This document shows, piece after piece, positions 41,702 through 51,316 of a stretch of DNA of 56,469 bases (position 1 is the stretch's first letter; every line of letters starts with the position of its first letter). Source of the stretch: Desertimonas flava (GTDB lineage Bacteria; Actinomycetota; Acidimicrobiia; Acidimicrobiales; Ilumatobacteraceae); NCBI RefSeq assembly GCF_003426815.1, contig NZ_QKYK01000036.1:1-56469 (forward strand). The letters are read 5' to 3'. The translations under genes were made by a program, and so were the position numbers. The notes below the pieces were generated by a model that made no database searches, was not told the DNA's origin, and saw only the letters and a program-made list of their open reading frames with translations.

Positions 41702-41989
41702 TCACCCGGTGGTGTCGGACGGGCTGCCGCCGCTCACCAGGTTCGACAGGTCGTTCTCGTCGAAGCGCGGTGGCGGATCATTGATGAATTGGGTGTAGAT
41801 GACGATCACCGCCACCGGGACGATGATCGCTGCCGCACCGACGCCGACCGCGAGCCGGGTGGTGAGGCGCCGGCTCGCCCGCTTGCCGGCGACGGCGAAG
41901 ATGCCGAGCACCGCGGCCAGGGCGGCGAGGGACGCGAGCAGGCTCACGAGGAGCCAGAAGCTGAGCTTGCCGACGTCGAGTGCGACCAT
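41702..41989 (-). CDS. Small two-helix membrane protein
   Basis: 95 residues from ATG 41989, which has GGAG 9 bases upstream; an in-frame start at 42034 is possible but lacks a ribosome site. Two helices (LSFWLLVSLLASLAALAAVL and VGAAAIIVPVAVIVIYTQFI) flank a short basic loop, followed by a DPPPRFDEND tail. Unknown function. Directly upstream of the YceI gene in the same direction. Confidence 0.7.
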   Translation of the reverse strand: MVALDVGKLSFWLLVSLLASLAALAAVLGIFAVAGKRASRRLTTRLAVGVGAAAIIVPVAVIVIYTQFINDPPPRFDENDLSNLVSGGSPSDTTG

Positions 41990-42082
41990 GGCGTGAATCT
42001 CCAGGGGGTGGGAGGAGTGCCCTGGTTGTAGCAAAGGAACACCGCGGACGTCGCCCGAATGGGCGAACTTCTCAGGAAGTTC

Positions 42083-45000
42083 TCAGCGGGCGACGAAGTA
42101 CTTCGACTGCGGGTGATGGCAGATGATCGCCGAGGTCGTCTGCTCGGGCTGGTATTGCCAGCCCGTTTCCTCGCCGACCTCGATGCCGAGGCGATCGGCG
42201 CCCAGCAGCGCGGCGACCGTGGCGTTGTCCTCGAGGTCGGGGCAGGCCGGGTAGCCCCATGAGTAGCGGCCGCCGCGGTACTGCTGGCGGAACAGGCCAC
42301 CGATCGTCGGCCCGTCCTCGTCGACGAAGCCCCACTCCTCGCGAATCCGCTTGTGCCAGTACTCGGCGAGCGCCTCGGCCATCTCCACACCGAGACCGTG
42401 CAGCAACAGGTAGTCCTGGTACTCGTTGGCGGCGAACAGCCGGGCCGTCTCCTCGCTGACCGCGTGGCCCATCGAGACGATGTGGAAGGCGGCGTAGTCG
42501 ACCTCGTCGGACTCGATCGGCCGGAAGAAGTCGGCGATGCACAAGAAGTCGTCGGTGCGCTGGCGCGGGTAGTGGAACCGAGCCGCCTCGGACGAACGGG
42601 ACTCGTCCGTCCACACGACGAGGTCGTCGCCGTCACCGTTGACCGCGAAGTAGCCGTACACGACCTGCGGCACGAGCACGCCCGACGCTTTGGCCGCGGC
42701 GAGCCGCTCGCGGAACGTGGCGCGGATCCGCGCCTTGAACTCGTCGTCGGACTCGACGCGCTCGGTGCCGGCGTCGACGATCTTCTCCGGGCGGAACTGC
42801 CACTGGTTGCGGTAGAGCGCCGTCTCGTTGACGAACTCGGCGATGTCGTCGAGCGAGATGCCCTTGACGACGCGCGAGCCGAGGAACGGCGGCCGGAAGA
42901 TCGGGTTGTCGGCGGCGACGGCGGGCGAACGGCGCGGCAACTCGACCGCGACGTCGCGGTCGCCGGATCGCTCCGGCAGCACGCGGCCGGTGGGGACGCG
43001 GCCGAAGTCGGGATCCCATTCGCCGCTGCGCTTCATCGACATCAGCGAGTCGAGGGTCGACAGGCCCTCGAAGGCGTCGCGTCCGTAGAACAGCCGTCCT
43101 TCGAAGATCTCGCGCAGGTCGCGCTCCACGTAGCGGCGCGTCAGCGCGGCGCCGCCCAGCAGGACCGGGATGTCGGTGAGGCCGAGGGAGTTGAGCTCCT
43201 CGAGGTTCTCCCGCATGATCAGCGTCGACTTCACCAGCAGGCCGCTCATGCCGATGGCGTCGGCGTCAACCTCCTTGACCTTGGCCACCATGTCGCCGAT
43301 CGGCACCTTGATGCCGAGGTTGTGGACCTCGTAGCCGTTGTTCGTGGCGATGATGTCCACGAGGTTCTTGCCGATGTCGTGCACGTCGCCCTTGACCGTG
43401 GCGAGCACGAGCTTGCCTTTCGCCGACGAGCCGCCGACCTTCTCCATGTGCGGCTCGAGATAGGCGACCGCTGCCTTCATCGTCTCGGCCGACTGCAGCA
43501 CGAACGGCAGCTGCATCTGGCCCGAGCCGAACAGCTCGCCCACCACCTTCATGCCGTCGAGGAGGACGTCGTTCACGATGTCGAGGGCGGCCATCTGGCC
43601 GAGAGCGTCGTCGAGGTCGTCGGTGAGCCCCTCGCGGTCGCCATCGATGATCCGCGACTTGAGCCGCTCGTCGACGGGCATCGCGCTTCGGTCGGGCTTC
43701 TCGCTCTTCGTCGACTTGACATCGGCGAACACCTCGAGCAGCTGCTGCAGCGGGTCATAGGGCGCGACGCCGTTGGCAGCATCGCCGGGCCGGCGACGGT
43801 CCCACACGAGGTCGAGGCAGACCTCGCGCTGTTCGTCGGGCAAGCGGTTGAGCGGGACGATCTTGGCGGCGTGGACGATGGCGCTGTCGAGCCCGGCCTG
43901 TACGCACTCGTGCAGGAACACGCTGTTCAACGCGTGACGGGCCGCCGGGGAGAGGCCGAAGCTCACGTTGGAGACGCCGAGCGTGGTGTGGGCCCCGGGG
44001 ATCTCGGCCTTGACGCGGCGAATGGCCTCGATGGTGTAGATGGCGTCCTTGCGCAGATCGTCGTCGCCGGTGGACAACGGGAACGTGAGGGCGTCGAAGA
44101 TCAGGTCGCTGGCGTGCAACCCGTAGCGCTCGACGGCGATCTCGTGGATTCGGTGGGCGATCTCGAGCTTCCACTCGACGTCGCGGGCCTGGCCCCGCTC
44201 GTCGATCAGCAGGCAGATCACCGCCGCGCCGTACTCGCGGGCCAGCGACATCACCCGGTCGAAGCGCGACCCGGGAAGTTCGCCGTCTTCGAGGTTGGCC
44301 GAGTTGAGGATGGCCCGGCCGCCGATGTGCTGCAGGCCGGCCTCGAGCACGGGCGTCTCGGTGGAGTCGAGCACCAGCGGCACGCTGGCCTGGGTGGCGA
44401 AGCGCCTGGCCAACTCGTCCATGTCGATCGTGCCGTCGCGGCCGACGTAGTCGACGCACACGTCGAGGACGTGGGCGCCCTCGCGGATCTGCTCGTTGGC
44501 CATCTTGACGGTGGTGTCCCAGTCCCCGGCGAGCATCGCCTCGCGGAACGCCTTCGACCCGTTGGCGTTCGTGCGCTCGCCGATGATGAGGAAGCTGAGG
44601 TCCTGCTCGATCGGCACGGGGCTGTAGATCGACGACACGCTGGGCTCGACGACGGGGGTGCGGGACGCAGGCGTGAGCCCACGAACGGCCTCGACCACCT
44701 GGCGCAGGTGCTCGGGGGTGGTGCCGCAGCAGCCTCCGACCACGCGGACGCCGTACTCCTGCACGTGCTTGGCGTGGAACTCGGCGAGCTGCTCGGGGGT
44801 GAGGTCGTAGTGGGTGCGGCCGTCGACGATGCTCGGCAGCCCGGCGTTGGGGAGCACCGAGATGGGCAGGCCGGAGTGCTGCGACAGGTAGCGGAGGTGC
44901 TCCTGCATCTCGGCCGGACCCGTGGCGCAGTTGATGCCGAGCACGTCGGGGCGCATGGCGCCGAGGGCGACGACTGCGGCGCCGATCTCACTGCCGACGA

Positions 45001-45604
45001 GCATGCGACCGGTTGTCTCCATGGTGACCTGCACCTGCAGCGGCACCTGCCGGCCGGCGGCCTTCATGGCGCGGCGGCAGCCGTTCATCGCCGCCTTCAC
45101 CTGGAGGAGGTCCATGCACGTCTCGATGAGGAAGAGGTCGACGCCGCCCTCGAGGAGTCCGGCGGCCTGCTCCTCGTACTCGTCGCGCAGCTGGGCGTAG
45201 CCGATGTGCCCGAGGCTGGGGAGCTTCGTCCCCGGCCCGATCGACCCGGCGACGAACCGCGGCCGGCCGTCGGCCGCGTACTCGTCGGCCGCCTCGCGGG
45301 CCAGCCGGGCGGCCGCGACGTTGAGCTCGTAGGCCTTGTCGGCGATGCCGTACTCGTTGAGCACGGTGGCGAAGCTGCCGAAGCTGGCCGTCTCGACGGC
45401 ATCGACACCGACGTCGAAGAACGCCGCGTGCATCGAACGGATCACGTCGGGCCGGGTGAGGCACAACATCTCGTTGCATCCCTCCAGCTCGGCGCCGCCG
45501 AAATCGTCGGGCCCGAGGCCGAGGTCCTGCACGTACGTGCCGAACGCGCCGTCGAAGACGACGACTCCGCTCGTGACGGCATCGAGGTACGACTTCATGG
45601 CCAC
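42083..45604 (-). CDS. metH: Methionine synthase, cobalamin-dependent
   Basis: 1173 residues with the full MetH order: homocysteine-binding barrel (to ~320, with the zinc CC in RVVGGCCGTTPEHL), pterin barrel (~330-620, GERTNANGSKAFREAM), cobalamin module with DVHDIGKN where His742 is the axial ligand, and the activation domain (~880-1173, with the AdoMet-binding RGGRYSWGYPACPDLED). It methylates homocysteine with methyl-THF via methylcobalamin, so the cell makes or imports B12. TAGCCT lies 6 nt before GTG 45604. A MetF-like protein is at 15630. Confidence 0.96.
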   Translation of the reverse strand: MAMKSYLDAVTSGVVVFDGAFGTYVQDLGLGPDDFGGAELEGCNEMLCLTRPDVIRSMHAAFFDVGVDAVETASFGSFATVLNEYGIADKAYELNVAAARLAREAADEYAADGRPRFVAGSIGPGTKLPSLGHIGYAQLRDEYEEQAAGLLEGGVDLFLIETCMDLLQVKAAMNGCRRAMKAAGRQVPLQVQVTMETTGRMLVGSEIGAAVVALGAMRPDVLGINCATGPAEMQEHLRYLSQHSGLPISVLPNAGLPSIVDGRTHYDLTPEQLAEFHAKHVQEYGVRVVGGCCGTTPEHLRQVVEAVRGLTPASRTPVVEPSVSSIYSPVPIEQDLSFLIIGERTNANGSKAFREAMLAGDWDTTVKMANEQIREGAHVLDVCVDYVGRDGTIDMDELARRFATQASVPLVLDSTETPVLEAGLQHIGGRAILNSANLEDGELPGSRFDRVMSLAREYGAAVICLLIDERGQARDVEWKLEIAHRIHEIAVERYGLHASDLIFDALTFPLSTGDDDLRKDAIYTIEAIRRVKAEIPGAHTTLGVSNVSFGLSPAARHALNSVFLHECVQAGLDSAIVHAAKIVPLNRLPDEQREVCLDLVWDRRRPGDAANGVAPYDPLQQLLEVFADVKSTKSEKPDRSAMPVDERLKSRIIDGDREGLTDDLDDALGQMAALDIVNDVLLDGMKVVGELFGSGQMQLPFVLQSAETMKAAVAYLEPHMEKVGGSSAKGKLVLATVKGDVHDIGKNLVDIIATNNGYEVHNLGIKVPIGDMVAKVKEVDADAIGMSGLLVKSTLIMRENLEELNSLGLTDIPVLLGGAALTRRYVERDLREIFEGRLFYGRDAFEGLSTLDSLMSMKRSGEWDPDFGRVPTGRVLPERSGDRDVAVELPRRSPAVAADNPIFRPPFLGSRVVKGISLDDIAEFVNETALYRNQWQFRPEKIVDAGTERVESDDEFKARIRATFRERLAAAKASGVLVPQVVYGYFAVNGDGDDLVVWTDESRSSEAARFHYPRQRTDDFLCIADFFRPIESDEVDYAAFHIVSMGHAVSEETARLFAANEYQDYLLLHGLGVEMAEALAEYWHKRIREEWGFVDEDGPTIGGLFRQQYRGGRYSWGYPACPDLEDNATVAALLGADRLGIEVGEETGWQYQPEQTTSAIICHHPQSKYFVAR

Positions 45605-45610
45605 CGCACC

Positions 45611-45616
45611 AGGCTA
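45611..45616 (-). promoter_or_regulatory. -10 hexamer TAGCCT of metH
   Basis: Six nt before GTG 45604; the transcript is expected to be leaderless, so no room remains for a cobalamin riboswitch. Confidence 0.45.
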
Positions 45617-45715
45617 CGTTCATCGCGACGTCCGGCCACGCCGGTTCGGATGGGCAGAACTGGGACGACGTTCCTCTGGGCCGGTCGGGGCGCGGCCAGT
45701 AGACTCGCCCAGGAC

Positions 45716-45766
45716 ATGATTCCGTGTGGCCGCTCCACGACCGCCGGGACCGGTCCGCCGTGCTGA
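45716..45766 (+). other. 16-codon leader ORF overlapping the mrpA start region
   Basis: ATG 45716 lies 10 nt after TAGACT (45700-45705) and encodes MIPCGRSTTAGTGPPC then TGA, in a frame different from mrpA. Its stop lies in GTGCTGA, where GTG 45760 is an in-frame mrpA start, so translation could be coupled there. Speculative. Confidence 0.25.
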
Positions 45767-48135
45767 TCGCTCTGTTGATCGCGCACTCGGTGGTGGGGCT
45801 CGCCATCTTCGCCCTCGGGTCGCGACTCGGGCGGCGGGGCCTCGTCGTGGCCGCACTCCCGCCGCTCGCCACGATCGTCTGGCTCGCCACGCAACTCGAC
45901 GGCATCCTCGACGGCAACGCCGTCTCGTCGACACATCGCTGGGTGCCGTCGCTGTCGGTCGAGTTGGCGCTGCGCCTCGACGCCTTCGCCGCCGTGATGG
46001 TCCTCGCCGTGTCGGGCATCGGCCTCGCTGTGCTCGCCTACGCCTGGTCCTACTTCGAGTCGTCCGCACCGGACGACGTCGGCCGCCTCGCCGGCCTGCT
46101 GACCGTCTTCGCCGGGGCGATGCTCGGCGTCGTCGTGGCCGACGACCTGATCGTCCTGTTCACCGCCTGGGAGCTGACGTCGATCACCTCCTACCTGCTC
46201 ATCGGCAATCAGTACCGCAAGATCCAGGCCCGCGCCGCTGCGTTGCACGCCCTGCTCGTGACGTCCGCCGGCGGCCTCGTGATGCTCGGCGGCATCGTGC
46301 TGATCGGCCAGGCGGCGGGGACGATGCGCCTGTCGGCGATCGTCGCCGACCCTCCGTCGGGGGCCACCGTCACCGCCGGCATCGTGTGCGTGGCGATCGG
46401 TGCGTTCACCAAGTCGGCGCAGTACCCCTTCCACTCCTGGCTCCCCGGGGCGATGGCCGCCCCCACGCCCGTGAGCGCCTATCTCCACTCGGCGACGATG
46501 GTCAAGGCCGGCATCTACATCGTCGGCCGGTTCGCCCCGGTGTTCGCCACGGTCGGCGTGTGGCGGCCGCTCGTCCTCACGGTCGGCATGGTCACGATGA
46601 TCAGTGCCGGCCTCCGCGCCCTGCGGCAGTACGACCTCAAGCTGCTCCTCGCCTACGGCACGGTGAGCCAGCTCGGTTTCATGATGGTGCTGCTCGGTGC
46701 CGGGACCGACGGCGCGACCGCCGCCGGTGAGGGCCTCATCGTCGCCCACGCACTGTTCAAGGCGGCGATGTTCATGGTCGTCGGCATGATCGACCACCAG
46801 GTGGGGACCCGCGACATCCGGCTTATGCCACCCCTCGGGCGAGGGTGGGGCGGTGTGAAGATCGTCGCCGTTCTGAGCGCGGCCTCGATGGCTGGCGTCC
46901 CGCTCCTCGCCGGGTTCATCGCCAAGGAGGCGGCGTATGCCGAGTTCGTCGACAACCCGTTCTCGGCCAGCGGCGTCGTCCTCGTCGCCATGGTCACCGG
47001 GGCCACGCTGACCGGCGCCTACAGCCTCCGCTTCCTGTGGGGTGCCTTCCTGCTGCCCGACCGGCTGCGGGCCGGAACCGAGCGCGTGACCGTGCGCCAT
47101 CCCGACCAGGGGACCGCCGACCACGATCAGTCGGCGCCTGCGCCGTCGCCCTGGTTCGTCGCTCCCGCCGCCGTGCTCGCGGCGTTCTCGCTGGTGATCG
47201 GGGTCCTGCCCGTCGTCATCGACCGTCTGGTGATGGCGGCGACGCTCGCCGTCGACCCCGACGGCCATCCGCACCACCTGAAGCTCTGGCACGGCTTCAA
47301 CGTGCCGCTCGCCCTGTCGGCCGTCTCGCTCGCGGCCGGAGTGGGGATCTTCCTGGCCCGACGATCGACCGCCCGGCTGTTGCGCGTCGGCGACGTCGTC
47401 CCCAACGGCACCGAGGTCTACCTCGCCATCCTGCAGGGTCTCAACCGCCTGGCCACCCGTGTCACGGCGATCGTCCAGAACGGCACGCTCACGATCTACG
47501 CCGGCGTCGTGCTGGCGACGGCGGCGGTGCTGCCCGGCATCGTCCTGCTGCGCGAGGTGAACTGGCCGGGCTGGCCCGACTTCGTCGGCCGGCCGGCCGA
47601 GATCCCGATCACGATCGTGCTCGTCGGTGGCGCCCTGCTCGCCGCGAGCGTGCGGCGGCGGTTCACGGCCGTCCTGTTCCTCTCCACCGTGGGCTACGGC
47701 ATGGCGGCCCTCTTCGTGATCGCCGGCGCACCCGATCTGGCCCTCACCCAAGCCGCCGTCGAGACGCTGTCGACCGTGCTCTTCGTGCTCGTGCTGCGCA
47801 AGCTCCCCGACCGGTTCGAGCGCCGATCGAGCCCGGTCACCCGCAGCATCCGGGTCGTCGTCAGCGTGACGGTCGCCGTCGTCGTCTTCGCCTTCGCCAT
47901 CGTCGCCCGCGAGTCCCGGGTCGCCGAGCCGGTGTCGTCGGCGATGGTGGAACAATCGCTGCCCGAGGCCAAGGGCCGCAACGTCGTCAACGTGATCCTC
48001 GTCGACTTCCGCGGGTTCGACACGATGGGCGAGATCACCGTGCTGGCCGCGGCGGCCGTCGGCTGCGTCGCCCTTGCCCGAGCCGGGCGGCGACCGCGGC
48101 GTCGCGTACCCGTCGAGCAGGAGTCGTCGACATGA
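45724..48135 (+). CDS. mrpA: Mrp Na+/H+ antiporter subunit A
   Basis: 803 residues, the largest membrane subunit of the Mrp complex, with a proton-translocating antiporter core (FTAWELTSITSYLLIG with Glu150, and GAFTKSAQYPFHSWLPGAMA) and a C-terminal region ending in the MbhD/MbhE-like block (AGAPDLALTQAAVETL, VNVILVDFRGFDTMGE). It is the first gene of a seven-gene operon with every junction overlapping. GTG 45724 has AGGA about 10 nt upstream; GTG 45760 is an alternative that starts directly at the first helix. Confidence 0.92.
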   Translation: MWPLHDRRDRSAVLIALLIAHSVVGLAIFALGSRLGRRGLVVAALPPLATIVWLATQLDGILDGNAVSSTHRWVPSLSVELALRLDAFAAVMVLAVSGIGLAVLAYAWSYFESSAPDDVGRLAGLLTVFAGAMLGVVVADDLIVLFTAWELTSITSYLLIGNQYRKIQARAAALHALLVTSAGGLVMLGGIVLIGQAAGTMRLSAIVADPPSGATVTAGIVCVAIGAFTKSAQYPFHSWLPGAMAAPTPVSAYLHSATMVKAGIYIVGRFAPVFATVGVWRPLVLTVGMVTMISAGLRALRQYDLKLLLAYGTVSQLGFMMVLLGAGTDGATAAGEGLIVAHALFKAAMFMVVGMIDHQVGTRDIRLMPPLGRGWGGVKIVAVLSAASMAGVPLLAGFIAKEAAYAEFVDNPFSASGVVLVAMVTGATLTGAYSLRFLWGAFLLPDRLRAGTERVTVRHPDQGTADHDQSAPAPSPWFVAPAAVLAAFSLVIGVLPVVIDRLVMAATLAVDPDGHPHHLKLWHGFNVPLALSAVSLAAGVGIFLARRSTARLLRVGDVVPNGTEVYLAILQGLNRLATRVTAIVQNGTLTIYAGVVLATAAVLPGIVLLREVNWPGWPDFVGRPAEIPITIVLVGGALLAASVRRRFTAVLFLSTVGYGMAALFVIAGAPDLALTQAAVETLSTVLFVLVLRKLPDRFERRSSPVTRSIRVVVSVTVAVVVFAFAIVARESRVAEPVSSAMVEQSLPEAKGRNVVNVILVDFRGFDTMGEITVLAAAAVGCVALARAGRRPRRRVPVEQESST

Positions 48136-48620
48136 CCCCGCCACGTCGTCCCGCCGCGTCGAACACGGTCGATCTCATCGGCCCGTCGGTGCAGGTCTTG
48201 TTCAACGCCGTGCTCGTCGCGTCGGTGTACCTGCTGTTCGCCGGCCACAACCATCCTGGTGGCGGATTCGTCGGCGGCCTCGTCGCCGGTGCGGCGATCG
48301 CCATGCGCTACATCACCGGTGGCATCGACGAGATCCGGCATCTCGTCCGTGTGAAGCCCTGGACCGTGCTCGGCACGGGTGTGCTGCTCGCCACCGTCAC
48401 GGCGGGTGCGCCGCTGCTGTTCGACCACCCGGTGCTCGACGCCGTGGCGTGGGACGTGGACCTGCCGGTGTTCGGCCACATCCACGTGTCCTCGGTGCTG
48501 CCGTTCGACGTCGGCGTCTACCTCGTGGTCGTCGGCCTCACGCTCATGATGTTCGAGGCGTTCGGCGACGACTACGGCGGCGACACCGTCGATGCCCCCA
48601 TCGACGAGGGCGGGATATGA
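48132..48620 (+). CDS. mrpB: Mrp antiporter subunit B
   Basis: 162 residues, four helices, with FAGHNHPGGGFVGGLVAGAA and LPFDVGVYLVVVG matching MnhB. It packs against the A subunit in the complex. ATG overlaps the mrpA stop as ATGA. Confidence 0.9.
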   Translation: MTPPRRPAASNTVDLIGPSVQVLFNAVLVASVYLLFAGHNHPGGGFVGGLVAGAAIAMRYITGGIDEIRHLVRVKPWTVLGTGVLLATVTAGAPLLFDHPVLDAVAWDVDLPVFGHIHVSSVLPFDVGVYLVVVGLTLMMFEAFGDDYGGDTVDAPIDEGGI

Positions 48621-49054
48621 GCATCCTCTTGGCGGCGGCGGCGGCGACGCTCTTCGGGATCGGCACCTATCTGGTGCTGCAGCGGAAGCTGAGCCGGATC
48701 ATCATCGGTCTCGGCCTGCTGAGCCATGGCGCGAACACGCTGCTCATGACGTCCGGCCACGGCGGCATCGAGCCGTTGATCGGGGTCGAGGGCGCCGACA
48801 TGGCCGACCCGCTGCCGTTCGCCCTGGCGCTCACCACCATCGTCATCACGTTCGGTGTGTCGGCACTCCTGCTGGCGATGGCGTTCCGCAGCTGGGTGCT
48901 CACCCGTGACGACGAGGTGGAGAACGACGTGTCCGACCAGCGGGTCGCGCGTGGTGTGATCCGTTCGAGGGAGATCGTCGACGAGGCCGCCGCCGAGCAG
49001 GAGGCCGAGCGGGCCGACGAGTTGGCCGCCGCCACGGCGGGGGAGGTCGAGTGA
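48617..49054 (+). CDS. mrpC: Mrp antiporter subunit C
   Basis: 145 residues, three helices resembling NuoK (GTYLVLQRKLSRIIIGLGLL then SHGANTLLM, DPLPFALALTTIVITFG), with an acidic alanine-rich tail of ~40 residues that is longer than usual. Overlaps mrpB as ATGA and mrpD as GTGA. Confidence 0.9.
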   Translation: MSILLAAAAATLFGIGTYLVLQRKLSRIIIGLGLLSHGANTLLMTSGHGGIEPLIGVEGADMADPLPFALALTTIVITFGVSALLLAMAFRSWVLTRDDEVENDVSDQRVARGVIRSREIVDEAAAEQEAERADELAAATAGEVE

Positions 49055-50544
49055 CCGCCACCGTCATGACCCGGCTGATCGCCCTTCCCGTGATCATCCC
49101 GCTGGTCGCCGCCGGGCTGTGCATCGTCATCGGCCGTTCGCGTCGGGCCCAGCGAACGGTCTCCGTCGGCGCCCTCGTGGCCACGACGGGCGTGTCGATC
49201 GCCCTGCTGATCGGCGCCGACCGCGACGGCCAGCTCGTCACGCAGGGCGGAGGCTGGCCGGCCCCCGTCGGCATCACCCTCGTCGTCGACCGCTTCTCGG
49301 GGATCATGCTCACCGTCGGTTCGCTGATGCTGCTCGCCGTGCTGCTGTACGCCATCGGCCAGCCTGGGGCCGAACGCAACCACGTCGGGTTCCAGTCGGC
49401 GTACCTGATCATGGCCGCCGGCGTGGCCGGCTCGTTCGTGGTCGGCGACCTGTTCACCCTGTTCGTCTCGTTCGAGATGATGCTGACGGCCAGCTACGTG
49501 CTGCTCACCCTCGGCGGCGGACGGGACCAGGTGCGCTCGGGGATGACCTATGTGGTCATCAGCCTGGTGGCCTCGACGCTCTTCATCACGGCCCTGGCCC
49601 TGCTGTACGCAGCGACCGGCACGGTCAACATGGCCGACCTGTCCGGCAAGCTCGCCGAGCTGCCGACCGGTGTGCAACAGGCGTTCGCCGTGCTGCTGCT
49701 CGTCGTCTTCGGGATCAAGGCCGGGCTCTTCCCGCTGTTCTCGTGGCTCCCCGACAGCTACCCGGTCGCCCCGTCGGCCGTCACCGCGGTGTTCGCCGGC
49801 CTGCTCACCAAGGTCGGCGTGTACGCGATGATCCGCAGCCAGACGTTGCTGTTCCCGGCCGACAGCAGGCCGGCGACCCTGATGCTGTGGCTCGCCGGCT
49901 TGACGATGGTGATCGGCATCCTCGGCGCCATCGCCCAGGACGACGTCAAACGGATCCTCTCGTTCAACATCGTCAGTCACATCGGGTTCATGGTGATGGG
50001 CCTCGCCCTGTTCTCCGTGGCCGGGCTGGCGGCGGCGATCTTCTACACGATGCACCACATCGTGGCGAAGACCACGCTGTTCCTCACCGGTGGGCTGATC
50101 GAGCACGTCGGAGGTTCCTCGCAGCTCAGCCGCCTGGGCAACCTGGTGCGCACGGCGCCGCTCGTCGCCGTCTTGTTCCTCGTCCCGGCGCTCACCCTCG
50201 CCGGCGTGCCGCCGCTGTCGGGCTTCGTGCCCAAGCTCGGCCTCATCGCGGCCGGGTTCGACCAGGGCCAGTACACCATCGTCATCGTCAGCCTCGTCGC
50301 CAGCCTGCTCACGCTCCTGTCGATGATGAAGATCTGGCTCGGTGCCTTCTGGGGCGACGTCGCCCCCGGTGCCGAGGCGGCCGTCGGCCGTCGCGGCCCG
50401 GCGCTGATGATCGCGCCCACGATCGCCCTCGCCCTGGTGTCCGTGGCGATCGCCGTGGCCGCCGGTCCGCTCTACCGGCTCTGCGAGCGGGCGGCGGGCG
50501 ACCTGCTCGATCCGGTCGGGTACGTCCAGGCGGTGCTCGGGTGA
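49051..50544 (+). CDS. mrpD: Mrp antiporter subunit D
   Basis: 497 residues, 14 helices, a second antiporter core homologous to NuoN/NuoM. The proton path residues are in LFVSFEMMLTASYVLLTLGG and FGIKAGLFPLFSWLPDSYPV; LMIAPTIALALVSVAIAVAA lies near the end. GTG 49051 overlaps mrpC. Confidence 0.93.
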   Translation: MTATVMTRLIALPVIIPLVAAGLCIVIGRSRRAQRTVSVGALVATTGVSIALLIGADRDGQLVTQGGGWPAPVGITLVVDRFSGIMLTVGSLMLLAVLLYAIGQPGAERNHVGFQSAYLIMAAGVAGSFVVGDLFTLFVSFEMMLTASYVLLTLGGGRDQVRSGMTYVVISLVASTLFITALALLYAATGTVNMADLSGKLAELPTGVQQAFAVLLLVVFGIKAGLFPLFSWLPDSYPVAPSAVTAVFAGLLTKVGVYAMIRSQTLLFPADSRPATLMLWLAGLTMVIGILGAIAQDDVKRILSFNIVSHIGFMVMGLALFSVAGLAAAIFYTMHHIVAKTTLFLTGGLIEHVGGSSQLSRLGNLVRTAPLVAVLFLVPALTLAGVPPLSGFVPKLGLIAAGFDQGQYTIVIVSLVASLLTLLSMMKIWLGAFWGDVAPGAEAAVGRRGPALMIAPTIALALVSVAIAVAAGPLYRLCERAAGDLLDPVGYVQAVLG

Positions 50545-51068
50545 GGCGCTACCTGGCCTACGCCGTCGGGATGGCGGTCGCATGGGTCATGCTGTGGGAC
50601 AAGGTGTCGGTCGCCAACGTCGCCGCCGGCCTCCTCGTCGCCACGGTGATCCTGATCGCCTTCCCGCTCCAGCGGGTGTCCCACCGGCAGCAGCGCAAGG
50701 TGCGCCCGATCGCCCTGGCGAGGCTCGCCTACGCCGTGCTGCGCGACCTCGCCGTGTCCAACGTGACCGTGGCCCTGCAGATCCTCAGCCGCAACCAGGA
50801 GCTGCACAGCGGCATCGTCGCCTGCCGGATGCGGACGGCGTCGCCGAAGTCGCTCAGCACGATGGCCAACATCCTGGCGCTCTCGCCGGGCACGATGGCC
50901 GTCGACGCCGTGGCCGAGCCGCCCACGTTGTTCATCCACGTCCTCACGGTCGACGACCCACTCGACGTACGCCGCCGGGCAGCCCACCTCGAGCGTTTGG
51001 TGATCGAGGCGGTGGGCTCGGCGGCCGAACGCGAAGCGCTCGCCATTCACGGGAACGGTGTGTCGTGA
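50541..51068 (+). CDS. mrpE: Mrp antiporter subunit E
   Basis: 175 residues. Two or three N-terminal helices and a soluble C-terminal domain; LSRNQELHSGIVACRMRT and LSTMANILALSPGTMAVDA are diagnostic of MnhE. GTG overlaps mrpD as GTGA. Confidence 0.92.
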   Translation: MRRYLAYAVGMAVAWVMLWDKVSVANVAAGLLVATVILIAFPLQRVSHRQQRKVRPIALARLAYAVLRDLAVSNVTVALQILSRNQELHSGIVACRMRTASPKSLSTMANILALSPGTMAVDAVAEPPTLFIHVLTVDDPLDVRRRAAHLERLVIEAVGSAAEREALAIHGNGVS

Positions 51069-51316
51069 TCCCGACCGTCATCGCGGTGCTGTGTGTGGCG
51101 GCCATGCTGTTCGCCGTGCGGCTCGTGCTCGGGCCCACGCTCGCCGACAGGGTGGTGGCGCTCAACGGCATGATCATCGTCGGCATGGTGCTGCTCGCTG
51201 TGCAGGCCGCCGAGACCGGGCGAGGATCGTTCCTGCCCGTGCTGGTGCTGCTCGCCGTCGTCGGCTTCGTGGGCACGGCGATGATCGCCCGCTTCCTCCA
51301 GGGCCGGGGTCGCTGA
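51065..51316 (+). CDS. mrpF: Mrp antiporter subunit F
   Basis: 83 residues, three helices. RLVLGPTLADRVVALNGM is the MnhF signature. GTG 51065 overlaps mrpE as GTGA, and the stop overlaps mrpG as TGATG. Confidence 0.9.
   Translation: MIPTVIAVLCVAAMLFAVRLVLGPTLADRVVALNGMIIVGMVLLAVQAAETGRGSFLPVLVLLAVVGFVGTAMIARFLQGRGR

Noticed and set aside
45605-45723. A cobalamin riboswitch upstream of metH
   Set aside because: The gap to the divergent mrp gene is about 120 bases and TAGCCT lies 6 nt from the start, so the transcript has no leader to hold one; no B12-box-like sequence was seen.
42353-45766. A 1137-residue open frame antisense to metH
   Set aside because: It is the mirror of a well-conserved MetH reading frame; composition is Arg/Gly/Val/Asp-rich with no family motif. 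Long antisense frames are expected at this GC content.
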